DNA of 64,000 bases from an uncultured Halieaceae bacterium. Lineage in GTDB: Bacteria; Pseudomonadota; Gammaproteobacteria; Pseudomonadales; Halieaceae. The position numbers were made by a program, and so were the translations under genes. How positions within the stretch are numbered: position 1 is the first letter of the stretch; every line of letters starts with the position of its first letter. Of this stretch, positions 10,528 through 20,300 are shown piece by piece. Where the stretch lies: positions 1 through 64,000 of the forward strand of contig CAJXMD010000004.1 in NCBI GenBank assembly GCA_913056165.1, read 5' to 3'. The notes beneath the pieces are model-generated. The model worked only from the letters and a program-made list of their open reading frames with translations, did not search any database and was not told where the DNA came from.

Positions 10528-11982
10528 TCAACCGGCTAGTGCTGCCTGGCGTCCGGCCAACCTGCCAAAGAAGGTGGCGTCCCCGACCGACATGCCGCTG
10601 GCATAACCCTCACCGGTGCGCGGGATACCAGCGGCGGTGCGACCAGCCGCATACAGTCCTGGAATGACATCACCGTCCGATGTCAACACTTCACCGGTCG
10701 AGCGTGTTTCAAGCCCGCCTAATGTGAATACCGTTGGGTGTAACTTATCGAGGCTGAAATCTACAAGCGCGAACGGCGCTTCTGACAGCGGAGTCAACCA
10801 GTCGGCAGACTTATTGAACAGCGGATCCTCGCCGCGCTCTGCGTGCGCGTTGTAGTAGGCTACGGTCCGTTGCAGGCTACCAGCCGGGAGGCCTGCTTCT
10901 TGTTCAACCTCTTCGATCGTCTCTCCGACAGCAACTATCTCGGTCGTATCGTGGTAGGCAGGCCGGCTGAAGTGCGCATTGTCAATAAAAAGGTATGCCC
11001 GGCGCCCGTGCTGTCGAAAAACGTGCTCTCCCATGCGCGCGAGGTAGACATCCTCGTTGACAAATCGCTGGCCAGCCTGGTTAACAAAAATACCATAGGT
11101 CAATTCTGCCGGGGGGTAATGCGCGACGCCAATAAATGCCTCGCCCATGTTGATCGCATTGCCGCCGGCGGCGACCCCCATAGTGATGCCATCGCCTGTG
11201 TCACCGGGGTTGCCATGGCGTGTCGCAAAGCTCTCTTGACGTGGGATGTGACGTCGGGTCATGCGTTCGTTCATGATGAATCCGCCCATAGTCAGGACGA
11301 CTCCCTTACGCGCTCGGATGTAACGCATCTCATTGTCAATTTTTACCCCGACCCCGCAGACACTGCCATCGCCATCGGTGATCAACTGCCCTACCCGAGC
11401 ATCAACGATTACTTCCGCACCGGCGTCGCGAACTCGCTTTTTAAGCACGCCCATTAATACCTTGCCGCCATTGTGATCCGAATCCGCCGGCAAATGACCA
11501 CGGGGCACTGGCTCACACACCAAATTGAATGGCCAGGCGCGCTCGTTACCAGTGTATTGGAGAGAATCACCCGTCATTGCAACGACATCTCTGCCACCGA
11601 AAAAACCTCGTTTGTAGGGCACACCTTGCGCCTCCATCCAATCAAAATGCTCGGCTGCACCTTCGGTATAGGCGGTCAAACGCTCCGGATCATGGTTTTC
11701 GCCGAAGCACTGGAGTAGGTACGCTCTGAAGTTTTCGTTGCTGTCTTCAAAGCCCAGTTCGCGCTGAAGCGAGGTACCGCCACTGCCACCGAGATACATC
11801 TCGCAGGCTGATAGCTCAGTCGAGCCGCCACCATCACTAAAGCGCTCTAGAACAATGACATCCGCTCCATTTTGCCGTGCTTCGAGAGCTGCGCACGCCC
11901 CTGCGCCCCCAAAGCCGCAGACCACGACATCAGTCTCCCTATAAAAATGCGGTACCTCACCCAGTGCAACTGTCTTCTTCAT
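10528..11982 (-). CDS. FAD-dependent oxidoreductase (KstD/fumarate reductase flavoprotein family)
   Basis: DVVVCGFGGAGACAALEARQNGADVIVLERFSDGGGSTELS; C-terminal GLYAAGRTAAGIPRTGEGYASGMSVGDATFFGRLAG. ORF start 12003; MKKTVALGE at 11982 is an alternative start. Confidence 0.85.
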   Translation of the reverse strand: MKKTVALGEVPHFYRETDVVVCGFGGAGACAALEARQNGADVIVLERFSDGGGSTELSACEMYLGGSGGTSLQRELGFEDSNENFRAYLLQCFGENHDPERLTAYTEGAAEHFDWMEAQGVPYKRGFFGGRDVVAMTGDSLQYTGNERAWPFNLVCEPVPRGHLPADSDHNGGKVLMGVLKKRVRDAGAEVIVDARVGQLITDGDGSVCGVGVKIDNEMRYIRARKGVVLTMGGFIMNERMTRRHIPRQESFATRHGNPGDTGDGITMGVAAGGNAINMGEAFIGVAHYPPAELTYGIFVNQAGQRFVNEDVYLARMGEHVFRQHGRRAYLFIDNAHFSRPAYHDTTEIVAVGETIEEVEQEAGLPAGSLQRTVAYYNAHAERGEDPLFNKSADWLTPLSEAPFALVDFSLDKLHPTVFTLGGLETRSTGEVLTSDGDVIPGLYAAGRTAAGIPRTGEGYASGMSVGDATFFGRLAGRQAALAG

Positions 11983-12017
11983 TGAGCAACTCCATGCATT
12001 CATTTAGAATAAAATAT

Positions 12018-12040
12018 TATTTCAACTGAAATGTTTTTTG
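12018..12040. promoter_or_regulatory. Shared palindromic operator, site 2 (TATTTCA-AC-TGAAATG + T6GG)
   Basis: 13/14 to CATTTCANNTGAAATG; lies in the divergent region between the flavoproteins at 10528-11982(-) and 12250-13911(+). Confidence 0.72.
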
Positions 12041-12249
12041 GATAGTCTTAACCTGTTACGTTTATGGCTCCCGGGGAGGGAGTAATCCCAACAGCAACCA
12101 CCCTTGAATACTTCACACGGCCTTATCTCATCATGAAGACATGCCACAGGCGCACCCAAACCCCTGATTCGAGTGGTCTACTTGCAGCATGCTAGACCTC
12201 ATCACCCGGATTAGCTTTTTATAAAGCCCACCATCAAAAGAGGACCCAG

Positions 12250-13911
12250 TTGGTGAACAACACAAATACTGACGCACTAGCCGGAACCAACGTAAATTTA
12301 ACGCCACTGAAGACATCCGAATTTGCTCAGTTTGACGACGAATTCGACTTGATTGTAGTGGGCTATGGTGGCGCCGGTGCAACTGCCGCGCTGCAGGGGC
12401 TCGAAAATGGTGCGTCCGTCGCTCTAATTGATCGTTTCAGCGGCGGTGGTGCAACGGCTATTTGCGGCTCGGTAATCTATGCAGGTGGAGGTACCGATCT
12501 GCAAAAACACCTTGGGATACAAGACTCCGCAAAAAATATGTTCAATTACCTACGCAATGAGACCTTGGGCATCGTCTCAGATGAAACTTTACAGCGCTTC
12601 TGCGAAGACAGCGCTGCTAATATGCGGTGGCTACAGAAGCATGGACTCAGGTTCAGTGGTGACGTATTCACAGAGAAAACCACCTACCCCGTCGATGGAT
12701 ACAGTCTCTACTTTTCAGGCAATGAGCTAGATCCGTCATACCGCCAAGATAGTGAGCCTGTCGCACGCGGGCACATTCCAGACGGCATTGGAAAGTACGC
12801 GGCCTTTGGCCCAGCATTTTTTAATCCGATCGCCCGGTCCTTGGAGGCAATGGGCCCGAGAGTATTTAATCAATGCCGGGTCGATCGCCTGATTGTTGAT
12901 GAGCTAGATCGCGTCGTGGGCGTTGAGGCAACCGATCTCTCGCAATCTCATCTTGCTGCGTTGATGCATCGCATATGGAGCAAAGCCGCCACAGCTGTCC
13001 ACATGTACTATCCGCCCTTGGCTGATTTTTTTCGCCGCAAATTAGCGGCGATAGAGAGAAAGCATAACAAACACCGTATCAGGCTTCGTGCTAAGCAAGG
13101 CGTTATTTTGTCGACGGGAGGATTCGTCTTCAATCAACAGATGGTGAAACATCACATGCCTGAATTTATCGATGGCTTACGACTAGGAACTACCGGTGAT
13201 GACGGTTCGGGCATTGCGCTGGGTAGTTCTGTCGGGGGCCGGCTGGCCAACATGCATAAGGGCAGCGGCTGGCGATTTATCAATCCGCCGGCAGACTGGC
13301 CCAAGGCGATTCTAGTCAATCGCAAGGGCGAGCGCTACGTGAGTGAGACCCTCTATGGCGCTGCCATTGGCACTCGAATGTTCGAAGACCACCAAGGCGA
13401 AGCTATCCTCATCATGGATTCAACGCATTATGCGCGGTGCCTCAAACAGGTAAATTTGAAAACGGCCCGCCCCATTACAATTCTCCAATTTAAGGACGCA
13501 ACCCGCAAAGCAATCAGGGCAAATACCTTAGACGAACTTGCCGAAGCACTCGGCATTGACGCCACCGGTCTTCGTCGGACGGTAGACCTCTACAATGCAA
13601 ACGCAGATGCTGGCGAAATGGATGCTTTCGGCAAGTCACCGGATAAAATGGCACCCATACTGACCGCACCGTTTTATGCAATTGATCTATCACCGACAGG
13701 CGGCGGAATTACCCCTGTGATCACTCTTGGCGGTCTCGCGGTCGATGAAGCTACGGGTCAGGTTCTGAATCAAGATGACAAGCCCATTGAGGGCTTGTAC
13801 GCGGCGGGTAGAACAGCTGTTGGCGTTGCCTCCAACAACTATGTGACAGGTCTTTCAGTAGCAGACTGTGTCTTTTCTGGACGCCGGGCCGCCAACCACG
13901 CCACCAACTAG
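12250..13911 (+). CDS. FAD-dependent oxidoreductase (3-ketosteroid dehydrogenase-like)
   Basis: 553 aa, TTG start; DLIVVGYGGAGATAALQGLENGASVALIDRFSGGGATAICG; C-terminal GLYAAGRTAVGVASNNYVTGLSVADCVFSGRRAANHA. Confidence 0.85.
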   Translation: MVNNTNTDALAGTNVNLTPLKTSEFAQFDDEFDLIVVGYGGAGATAALQGLENGASVALIDRFSGGGATAICGSVIYAGGGTDLQKHLGIQDSAKNMFNYLRNETLGIVSDETLQRFCEDSAANMRWLQKHGLRFSGDVFTEKTTYPVDGYSLYFSGNELDPSYRQDSEPVARGHIPDGIGKYAAFGPAFFNPIARSLEAMGPRVFNQCRVDRLIVDELDRVVGVEATDLSQSHLAALMHRIWSKAATAVHMYYPPLADFFRRKLAAIERKHNKHRIRLRAKQGVILSTGGFVFNQQMVKHHMPEFIDGLRLGTTGDDGSGIALGSSVGGRLANMHKGSGWRFINPPADWPKAILVNRKGERYVSETLYGAAIGTRMFEDHQGEAILIMDSTHYARCLKQVNLKTARPITILQFKDATRKAIRANTLDELAEALGIDATGLRRTVDLYNANADAGEMDAFGKSPDKMAPILTAPFYAIDLSPTGGGITPVITLGGLAVDEATGQVLNQDDKPIEGLYAAGRTAVGVASNNYVTGLSVADCVFSGRRAANHATN

Positions 13912-13985
13912 GGCTGCTCATAGACGTGAAGGCGATTCAAGCGAAACCTCTTCGCAACGAGTAACACGCATATGGAGTACCTGCC

Positions 13986-14528
13986 ATGACAGACAAAAAT
14001 AACAGCCTACCTATTGATGCCAGTAGCATGCAGCAGCTGCTGGATCACCAGCTGATCACCGACCAACTCCATCGTTATGCAAGAGCGATGGATCGAATTG
14101 ACAACACACTTGGACGTTCGGTATTCCACGAAGATGCTTTGGCCGACTACGGTGAAATTTATCAAGGCACAGGCCACGGCTTTGTCGAGTGGGTAAGCGA
14201 AATGCATAAAACACTGCTCACGCACGCGCATCTGCTGGGCAACATATTGATCTGCATCGATGGTAATCGAGCTGGAAGCGAAACCTATGTTTCTGTCGAG
14301 GCGCGTTTCGCCGATGAGAATCAGCTACTCATAGGTTTGACGTCGCGCGGACGATACATTGACCAGTGGGAGAAGCGCGAGGATGGCGTGTGGCGCATTT
14401 CTCACCGCCGATATATACAGGAAATGGATGCCTCTGCTCCCGTGACATCGACATATGACACCGCCGGTTCACGCGATAAAGAGGATCCTAGCTACGAAGT
14501 ACTTAACTTGGACGCTAGGCAGACTTGA
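13986..14528 (+). CDS. NTF2-like/SnoaL-like protein
   Basis: QLLDHQLITDQLHRYARAMDRIDNTLGRSVFHEDALADYGEIYQG...GVWRISHRRYIQEMD typical of SnoaL-like domains. Confidence 0.8.
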   Translation: MTDKNNSLPIDASSMQQLLDHQLITDQLHRYARAMDRIDNTLGRSVFHEDALADYGEIYQGTGHGFVEWVSEMHKTLLTHAHLLGNILICIDGNRAGSETYVSVEARFADENQLLIGLTSRGRYIDQWEKREDGVWRISHRRYIQEMDASAPVTSTYDTAGSRDKEDPSYEVLNLDARQT

Positions 14529-14733
14529 CCGCCAAGGAAGCCCAACTGGAAGCGCGGCGCGACAAGCGCAAATACGAGTTGATACTGGATAGGCTGATTT
14601 TCGCTAAGCCGCCCACAATGATAAAGAAACCAAATACCTGAACACACAAAACCTCTGGCAATATGAATATCCTCGCCTTAGCGGGGCATATCCGCTAGAG
14701 TCAAAGACACCTAGCAGAGACGTTTTTATCATC

Positions 14734-15750
14734 GTGAATAACGAAGCAATCTGGTTCCGATATCGAAACAACCTCCCCCGCTTACTCCTTGCCATCACCC
14801 GGCATATCCACACTGAAACCATGCGGATAATGGAAGAAAACAAGGGATACAAGGGTTTGAGAGTTAGCTTTGCTCCCTACATGTCAACCATCGGCGCCGG
14901 GAACACGAAGCTAAGCACCCTGGCCAAAGAGCTTGGAATCACAAAGCAGGCCGCCTCACAAACTCTGACCGAGCTTGAAAGAATGGGGTACATAACACGC
15001 ATAACCTCTGCAAAAGATGGTCGCTCAAAACAACTTCAAATAACCCCCCGCGGTGTTAGCATGCTTGATGATGGCTTGCTGGCGTATCAAACCGTCGAAA
15101 GTGAACTCAAGCAAGTCACACCTCAGGCAGAGCTAAAGTCTGCGTCTGAATCCCTACGCAGCATCTGCCTCCAACTAAATCTCGTCCCCACTATCAGCGA
15201 GGGAACGCACCCCGGGGTCCTTACTCTTGGCGTATTTATCTCGCGAGTAAGTGATTTCGCCCAGCAGCAACTCATGCATCTGGCCGTCTTAAAGGGGCAC
15301 AGTAGCTTGAAGCTATCCTATTCGCATGTACTGTCATTATTGCGCCCAAGCGGTACTAGGCTCCAAGATATCGTCAGGATAAGAGGGCTGAGTAAACAAG
15401 CTATCAGTATTATTGCGAATGAGTTGTCTAATAATGGGTATCTCGAACGTCGTCCCGATCCAGAGTTACCGCGCCAGCAAAGAGTCCATCTGACTAACAA
15501 GGGTTATGAATTGATTCGCGATTCGGTTGGCTTTGTAGATCAACTGGACCAAACATTTTCTGACAGCCTGGGTGAAGTAAGATTCAGTGAACTCCAGCGA
15601 TGTTTATCTAATATCTATGTCGGTCTCAAACTCGACCAATTGGAGTTCGGCGATTTATTTGACCCCGAACTCGAGAAGCACGCTCAAGAGCTCCATGACA
15701 CACTAGGACCGGAGCGAGCACGCTCCTTGGGCCGACTGCTGCTCTCTTGA
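14734..15750 (+). CDS. Tandem-domain MarR family transcriptional regulator
   Basis: 338 aa with two MarR winged helices: TKLSTLAKELGITKQAASQTLTELERMGYITR...DGRSKQLQITPRGVSML and TRLQDIVRIRGLSKQAISIIANELSNNGYLERRPDP..RQQRVHLTNKGYELI. Confidence 0.85.
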   Translation: MNNEAIWFRYRNNLPRLLLAITRHIHTETMRIMEENKGYKGLRVSFAPYMSTIGAGNTKLSTLAKELGITKQAASQTLTELERMGYITRITSAKDGRSKQLQITPRGVSMLDDGLLAYQTVESELKQVTPQAELKSASESLRSICLQLNLVPTISEGTHPGVLTLGVFISRVSDFAQQQLMHLAVLKGHSSLKLSYSHVLSLLRPSGTRLQDIVRIRGLSKQAISIIANELSNNGYLERRPDPELPRQQRVHLTNKGYELIRDSVGFVDQLDQTFSDSLGEVRFSELQRCLSNIYVGLKLDQLEFGDLFDPELEKHAQELHDTLGPERARSLGRLLLS

Positions 15751-15868
15751 TGAATGGCCAACCCAAAAAATATCTAGCACGGCGGTAACAGTAATATGGG
15801 TCGGATGAGTGATTAACCGTCGCCCTGAGCGCGATACGCGGCGACAGTAATGCCGCTGGCCGATTTAA

Positions 15869-16018
15869 CCACCCCAATTTTCAAGCGTCAGGCGCACGTT
15901 CGTAGGCGTCGAAAAGCGCTACAGCGTCTACGATGCTGAATATTCACCCGAACAGGGAGTCGATCACAGTTTCAATTTGATGATCGTGGAACGCCGCGGA
16001 ATTACCCGGTCAGATTAG
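15869..16018 (+). pseudogene. Possible 3' gene remnant without a start codon
   Basis: Open frame after TAA (15866) to TAG (16016-16018): PPQFSSVRRTFVGVEKRYSVYDAEYSPEQGVDHSFNLMIVERRGITRSD; protein-like composition, family not identified. Confidence 0.35.
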
Positions 16019-16638
16019 GTCACCGGATATAACATCTGGATAATTTGAGCCTTTAGCCGTTTAACATAAGGGCTGGGAGAAAAACTCTGGGGCTCCAGAG
16101 CCATCTCGATAAGGATTCCTGTTAGCAGGCAATGAACCATGTAGATGGACTCCTGTAAAACCGTATCAGAAACATCGGCATCGTAAAAAATAGTTCGCGC
16201 CATCTCCATGTGCGCATCGCGACTGCGACTAATGGAAAGATCGTTACTCGCCTTACCGTGCCCACGCGTTGCTAGCAAAATTTCCATCGTCGCCATATAT
16301 TCGTCGCCCTGGTAGTGGTACCAAGCTGCGTCCACATATTTCGCGACGCGACGCTCCGCACTGCCGGTTGTAAACCGCTTTGAACTGAGCGTTTCCTGAA
16401 ATTTGATATGTGATCGTTGCAAGACCTCTTCTAGGATGTCCTCTTTGGAGCCAAAATGATGCTGCACGGCACCCCAGGTAATTCCCGCGCGTTTGGCGAT
16501 CTGCGCTGAACTCGCTGCCGAGAAGCCTTTCTCCTTAATCAGGCCCACCACGGCATTGATAATTTTGTCCTGCGTTGCCTTGCTCTTGGCGGCCTGAAGA
16601 CCGATAGAATTAACGTCAGCCAAGGTAGGTTTGCTCAC
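16015..16638 (-). CDS. TetR/AcrR family transcriptional regulator
   Basis: KIINAVVGLIKEKGFSAASSAQIAKRAGITWGAVQHHFGSKEDILEEVLQRS HTH domain; divergent from the P450 gene. Confidence 0.9.
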   Translation of the reverse strand: MSKPTLADVNSIGLQAAKSKATQDKIINAVVGLIKEKGFSAASSAQIAKRAGITWGAVQHHFGSKEDILEEVLQRSHIKFQETLSSKRFTTGSAERRVAKYVDAAWYHYQGDEYMATMEILLATRGHGKASNDLSISRSRDAHMEMARTIFYDADVSDTVLQESIYMVHCLLTGILIEMALEPQSFSPSPYVKRLKAQIIQMLYPVT

Positions 16639-16828
16639 TTTAATGCTCCTAATTCAAAACGTGCCAAGTTTACACCACAGGCAAACCTGTGGGTCCCGGT
16701 GATCGATTTTCACCTCTGTTAACCCCACGCGGTATTTTGCACCCCCCTTTTGAGTGATTCTACAGGCGCTGAGGAGGCTGGGATTACCCGCTATTGTGCC
16801 CTTTCCCGTAGGTCTTTTAAATGAAAAA

Positions 16829-16850
16829 CAATTCTTGTAAAATGTTTTAT
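16829..16850 (+). promoter_or_regulatory. Shared palindromic operator, site 3 (CAATTCT-TG-TAAAATG + TTTTAT)
   Basis: 11/14 to consensus; between tetR(-) and P450(+), 32 bp from the P450 ATG. Confidence 0.55.
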
Positions 16851-16876
16851 TCGCCAGCCGAACAATTGGGGTTAAT

Positions 16877-18220
16877 ATGACTAAGGCAAGGAATACAATT
16901 CCGTTTGTGAGCGGTTCAAAGGGTGCTGAAAACGGCGGTCATTTCGATGAATTCTGTGCTCACCCCGCATTCTTCTTGCTTCGTGCATTTCAAGAATGTG
17001 GCGAGCTAGCCGAGTTTGATATGGGCGGTACCAATACCGTGTTAATGGTTGGTCCCGAAGCGCATGAAGCCGTTTTCCGCGCTGATGACATCAAAGTAAG
17101 TGCGCCCCAAGCCTATCAATTCATGGTGCCAATTTTTGGAGAAGGCGTTCAGTACGGCGCTCCTATTGATATTGAGCGACAACAGTTGCGAATGCATTCA
17201 CGCGGCCTCGCTAGTGAAAAAATGAATCACTATGCCCCTATCATCGCCCAAGAGACTCGTGACTGGATTGCATCTTGGCCCGACAGTGGCGAGATGGATT
17301 TCTACGAGGGTTTCGCTGACCTTACGATCAAAACATCAACCCACTGTCTGCTGGGTTCTGAATTCCGCAATACGCTCACCGAGGAATTCGCATCCCTCTA
17401 CCATACGTTGGGGGCGGCAGCTGACGCCGGGGGATTGGGTGATCCGGGAGCTCAGAAGGCGGCATACGCGGCGCGCGACGCAGCGCGTGCACGGCTGGAA
17501 GAGCTCATCAGTGAGTATGTTGCCAGACGACGAGAGAACAACGAAATTCATCAAGATTTGCTGCAAGTTTACATGGATACGACCTACCCGGATGGCCGTC
17601 ATCTCACTGTCAGCGAAATAGCGGGTATGGTGGTCTGGTTCATGTTTGCTGGTCATCATACGAGCGCCAACACCGCCGCATGGACAATAGTCGAGCTAGC
17701 GCGAAACCCTGAGCTCGCCGAGTTAGTTATCCAAGAGATCGACAACTTTGTCAGTACCGGTGACCAATTCGATGTAAGAACCTTACGCCGAATGTCTAAG
17801 TTGGAAGGCTTTGTTCGTGAAACACTGCGAGTTCACCCGCCACTGAATACGCTTACGCGCCGAGTGGTGGAAGACTTCGAATATAAAGGTTATGTCATTA
17901 AAGCAGGGAAAAACGTAATGCTAAGTCCTTACGTTGCCCACCGGCTTGAAAGCTCTTTCGTTAACGCTGAGGCCTTCGTACCCGATCGTCCGCTACCCGA
18001 AAATCCATTTGCGTTAATCCCGTTTGGCGGTGGCCAGCGCAAGTGCATCGGAAATGCTTTCGCATTTCTGCAAGTCAAGGTCATCTTCACAGTCCTGCTC
18101 AATGAATTTGAATTTGAATTAGCTGGTCCGTCCGGCGAGTATGCCGAGATTATGCCTTCGCTCATTCTTCGCCCATCTGAGCCTTGCGTTTTGCGCTATC
18201 GTCGCCGAAAAACCGGTTAA
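16877..18220 (+). CDS. Cytochrome P450, CYP51 (sterol 14alpha-demethylase)-like
   Basis: 447 aa; YQFMVPIFGEGVQY; I-helix MVVWFMFAGHHTSANTAAW; ETLRVHPPLNTLTRRV; heme loop PFGGGQRKCIGNAFAFLQVKVIF; similar to recalled mycobacterial CYP51 throughout. Confidence 0.85.
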   Translation: MTKARNTIPFVSGSKGAENGGHFDEFCAHPAFFLLRAFQECGELAEFDMGGTNTVLMVGPEAHEAVFRADDIKVSAPQAYQFMVPIFGEGVQYGAPIDIERQQLRMHSRGLASEKMNHYAPIIAQETRDWIASWPDSGEMDFYEGFADLTIKTSTHCLLGSEFRNTLTEEFASLYHTLGAAADAGGLGDPGAQKAAYAARDAARARLEELISEYVARRRENNEIHQDLLQVYMDTTYPDGRHLTVSEIAGMVVWFMFAGHHTSANTAAWTIVELARNPELAELVIQEIDNFVSTGDQFDVRTLRRMSKLEGFVRETLRVHPPLNTLTRRVVEDFEYKGYVIKAGKNVMLSPYVAHRLESSFVNAEAFVPDRPLPENPFALIPFGGGQRKCIGNAFAFLQVKVIFTVLLNEFEFELAGPSGEYAEIMPSLILRPSEPCVLRYRRRKTG

Positions 18221-18245
18221 CTAGACCGATCCGAGGAAAAATTTA

Positions 18246-18464
18246 ATGCCAAAATATCGAGTAGAAGTCGACCAAATGCTCTGCCAAGGCCACGGTATTT
18301 GCACAGAGGAGTGCCCAGAGAATTTTGAGGTTATGGACGTTGAAACCGGCTATCCCAAGGTCAACATAAAAAACGAAACGCCTGGAGAAGATATTCTAGC
18401 GCGTGTGCAAGACGCCGTTATGTACTGTCCAAATCAAGCGCTTAAACTAATCGAGATAGAATAA
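18246..18464 (+). CDS. P450-type ferredoxin (3Fe-4S/4Fe-4S)
   Basis: 72 aa; CQGHGICTEECPENF...YCPNQAL (CxxHxxCxxxCP...CP); directly downstream of the P450. Confidence 0.9.
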   Translation: MPKYRVEVDQMLCQGHGICTEECPENFEVMDVETGYPKVNIKNETPGEDILARVQDAVMYCPNQALKLIEIE

Positions 18465-18479
18465 TATCCAGCAGCGCGT

Positions 18480-18896
18480 TCACCCGAGTCGCTCGATCAC
18501 TATCGTCCTGAACAGGTTATCTGAGTCAGCCTCATAGGTTCCGCGCAGCTTGAGTTCAAATGACTCCCCCGCAGCCACCTGCATGCCCAAAAAGTCTTCT
18601 ACGTCAACTTTCGCTGTAAAGCGATCAATGATCGCTACTATCGCTATTTGTCCATCAATATGAATAGAAGTTGGCGTCATCTTGTCATGAAAAATACCGA
18701 TGATTTGACGATAGGTTGCAAGAACAGCCTCCGCGCCTTTCATGACTCCGGCCTCCGAAGTCAGCTCGACCTCCGGGTGATAGTAGGATGCCAGTGAGTC
18801 GACATTTTCGGTGTTGTAAGTCTGGTAATAGCACTCCATGTAGTGTGTATCCACGGGATCATCTCCGGTTGTGCTCTGAGAACCACGCCACCGCAT
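18480..18896 (-). CDS. NTF2-like/SnoaL-like protein
   Basis: YYQTYNTENVDSLASYYHPEVELTSEAGVMKGAEAVLATYRQIIGIFHDKMTPTSIHIDG; true start may be MECYYQTY (18839). Confidence 0.75.
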   Translation of the reverse strand: MRWRGSQSTTGDDPVDTHYMECYYQTYNTENVDSLASYYHPEVELTSEAGVMKGAEAVLATYRQIIGIFHDKMTPTSIHIDGQIAIVAIIDRFTAKVDVEDFLGMQVAAGESFELKLRGTYEADSDNLFRTIVIERLG

Positions 18897-19887
18897 CTCG
18901 TACCGTTTCTTCTATGGCACGCGGCGCCCAACCAAGCTCCTGACGCGCCTTGGAATTGTCGAGCTCGGTGAATACCTCAGATAATTTGATCGAGCTGCGA
19001 CAGAAACGCTGGTCTTTGCGCCTCAGAATCCAGGAAAAAAACTCATTGATGGCTGCCATTCTGTAAGCAGTCTTCATTTTCATGATTTTTGGGGGCGTCT
19101 TACCAAGTTCGGTAGCGGCAAGACCATAAAGTCTCTCCTGAGATACAAACTCATTGGAGACAATGTATCGCTCACCCACTCGACCATACTGTTCAGCTCG
19201 TAACATAGCATCTGCGGTATCTCGAATATCAACTGTCGGCGAGCTGCATTCCAGAGCCGCCGGCAGCGTGCCTTTTGCGGCTTCCCATAAGGCGCCGCCA
19301 TGAGGTGTCGGCAGGAAGTCACCCGGTCCATAGGTGTTCGCCACACACATCGAAATAGCCGGGAAATCGTCTTTATGGCAGGCATCTAACAGAATGTTCT
19401 CGGCATCAACACGCGCCCGCGGATACGGAGACGCCTCATCCCACCAGTCGAACGCCACGGTTTCATCCGAGGGCTTGCCGTTCTTACCTTTTACACCGAC
19501 CGTCACCATGCTACTGGTGAAAATAAGCCGCTTGATGCCAGCGTTTTTTGCCGCCGCCAGTGCCGTACGCAAACCCTCGACATTGGTCTTGAAAAGCACC
19601 GTTGGATCGCTGAGCCAGGAGCGCGCGTCGACGATGCTGTAAAACACGGTGCCGCAACCACGCATCGCCGCTTCCATTGACGCCTGATCAGAAACATCAC
19701 CGTAGAATATCTCGACATCAAGCCCCGTGATCGACGACAGATCGCTGGTTTTTCGCACCATCGCGCGAACCTTGCGCCCGCGCTCCAACAGGGCTCGAAC
19801 CGTATGACTGCCCACAAAACCAGTGGCCCCAGCAACGAGTGCAGGGGCTTTACACAGCTCCGTATATTCGTTCACTTCGGGATTCAT
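18859..19887 (-). CDS. NAD-dependent epimerase/dehydratase, 3beta-HSD-like
   Basis: ALVAGATGFVGSHTVRALLERGRKVRAMVR; VFYSIVDARSW; YPRARVDAENILLDA. Confidence 0.85.
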   Translation of the reverse strand: MNPEVNEYTELCKAPALVAGATGFVGSHTVRALLERGRKVRAMVRKTSDLSSITGLDVEIFYGDVSDQASMEAAMRGCGTVFYSIVDARSWLSDPTVLFKTNVEGLRTALAAAKNAGIKRLIFTSSMVTVGVKGKNGKPSDETVAFDWWDEASPYPRARVDAENILLDACHKDDFPAISMCVANTYGPGDFLPTPHGGALWEAAKGTLPAALECSSPTVDIRDTADAMLRAEQYGRVGERYIVSNEFVSQERLYGLAATELGKTPPKIMKMKTAYRMAAINEFFSWILRRKDQRFCRSSIKLSEVFTELDNSKARQELGWAPRAIEETVRDAVAWFSEHNRR

Positions 19888-20300
19888 TGCTCGCTGTTTT
19901 CCATTTGCGCTGATACCGCCTCAGCATCCCAGTATGCTTTCAGACTGGTCAGCAGACCGCTGTCGTTAACTTCGTATACAACCACCATTTCAATCGACAC
20001 TTTCAGACCATTCAGATTATTAGCGGCGGTTATCGTCGCTGCGCAGACATCAGAACCACAGGCAATACGCTTGTGCGAGGTAAGAATGAGATCCGCCGGC
20101 CCGATCATCAGGTCCCAGAACGCTGAAATGCGCTCCCCTCCCCTGAAACCCTTACCCTCAGGGTCATGTAATGACGGTCCGACCGGGTCAAAAACTATCG
20201 CATCATCGGCAAACAGGGCCAGCCATTTGGCTTTATCGCCCTCCATTGCTGCCTTGAGGGACATTAGGTGTGCGCGGATTGCAGGTGTATCAGTCGGCAT
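19884..20300 (-). CDS. NTF2-like/SnoaL-like protein
   Basis: 138 aa; IRAHLMSLKAAMEGDKAKWLALFADDAIVFDPVGPSLHDPEGKGFRGGERISAFWD; overlaps the epimerase start. Confidence 0.8.
   Translation of the reverse strand: MPTDTPAIRAHLMSLKAAMEGDKAKWLALFADDAIVFDPVGPSLHDPEGKGFRGGERISAFWDLMIGPADLILTSHKRIACGSDVCAATITAANNLNGLKVSIEMVVVYEVNDSGLLTSLKAYWDAEAVSAQMENSEQ

Noticed and set aside
10843-11457. 204-aa plus-strand ORF
   Set aside because: Entirely antisense to the FAD oxidoreductase at 10528-11982
14529-14640. Short open frame TAKEAQLEARRDKRKYELILDRLIFAKPPTMIKKPNT after the SnoaL-like gene
   Set aside because: Too short, no start codon or recognisable family; insufficient evidence
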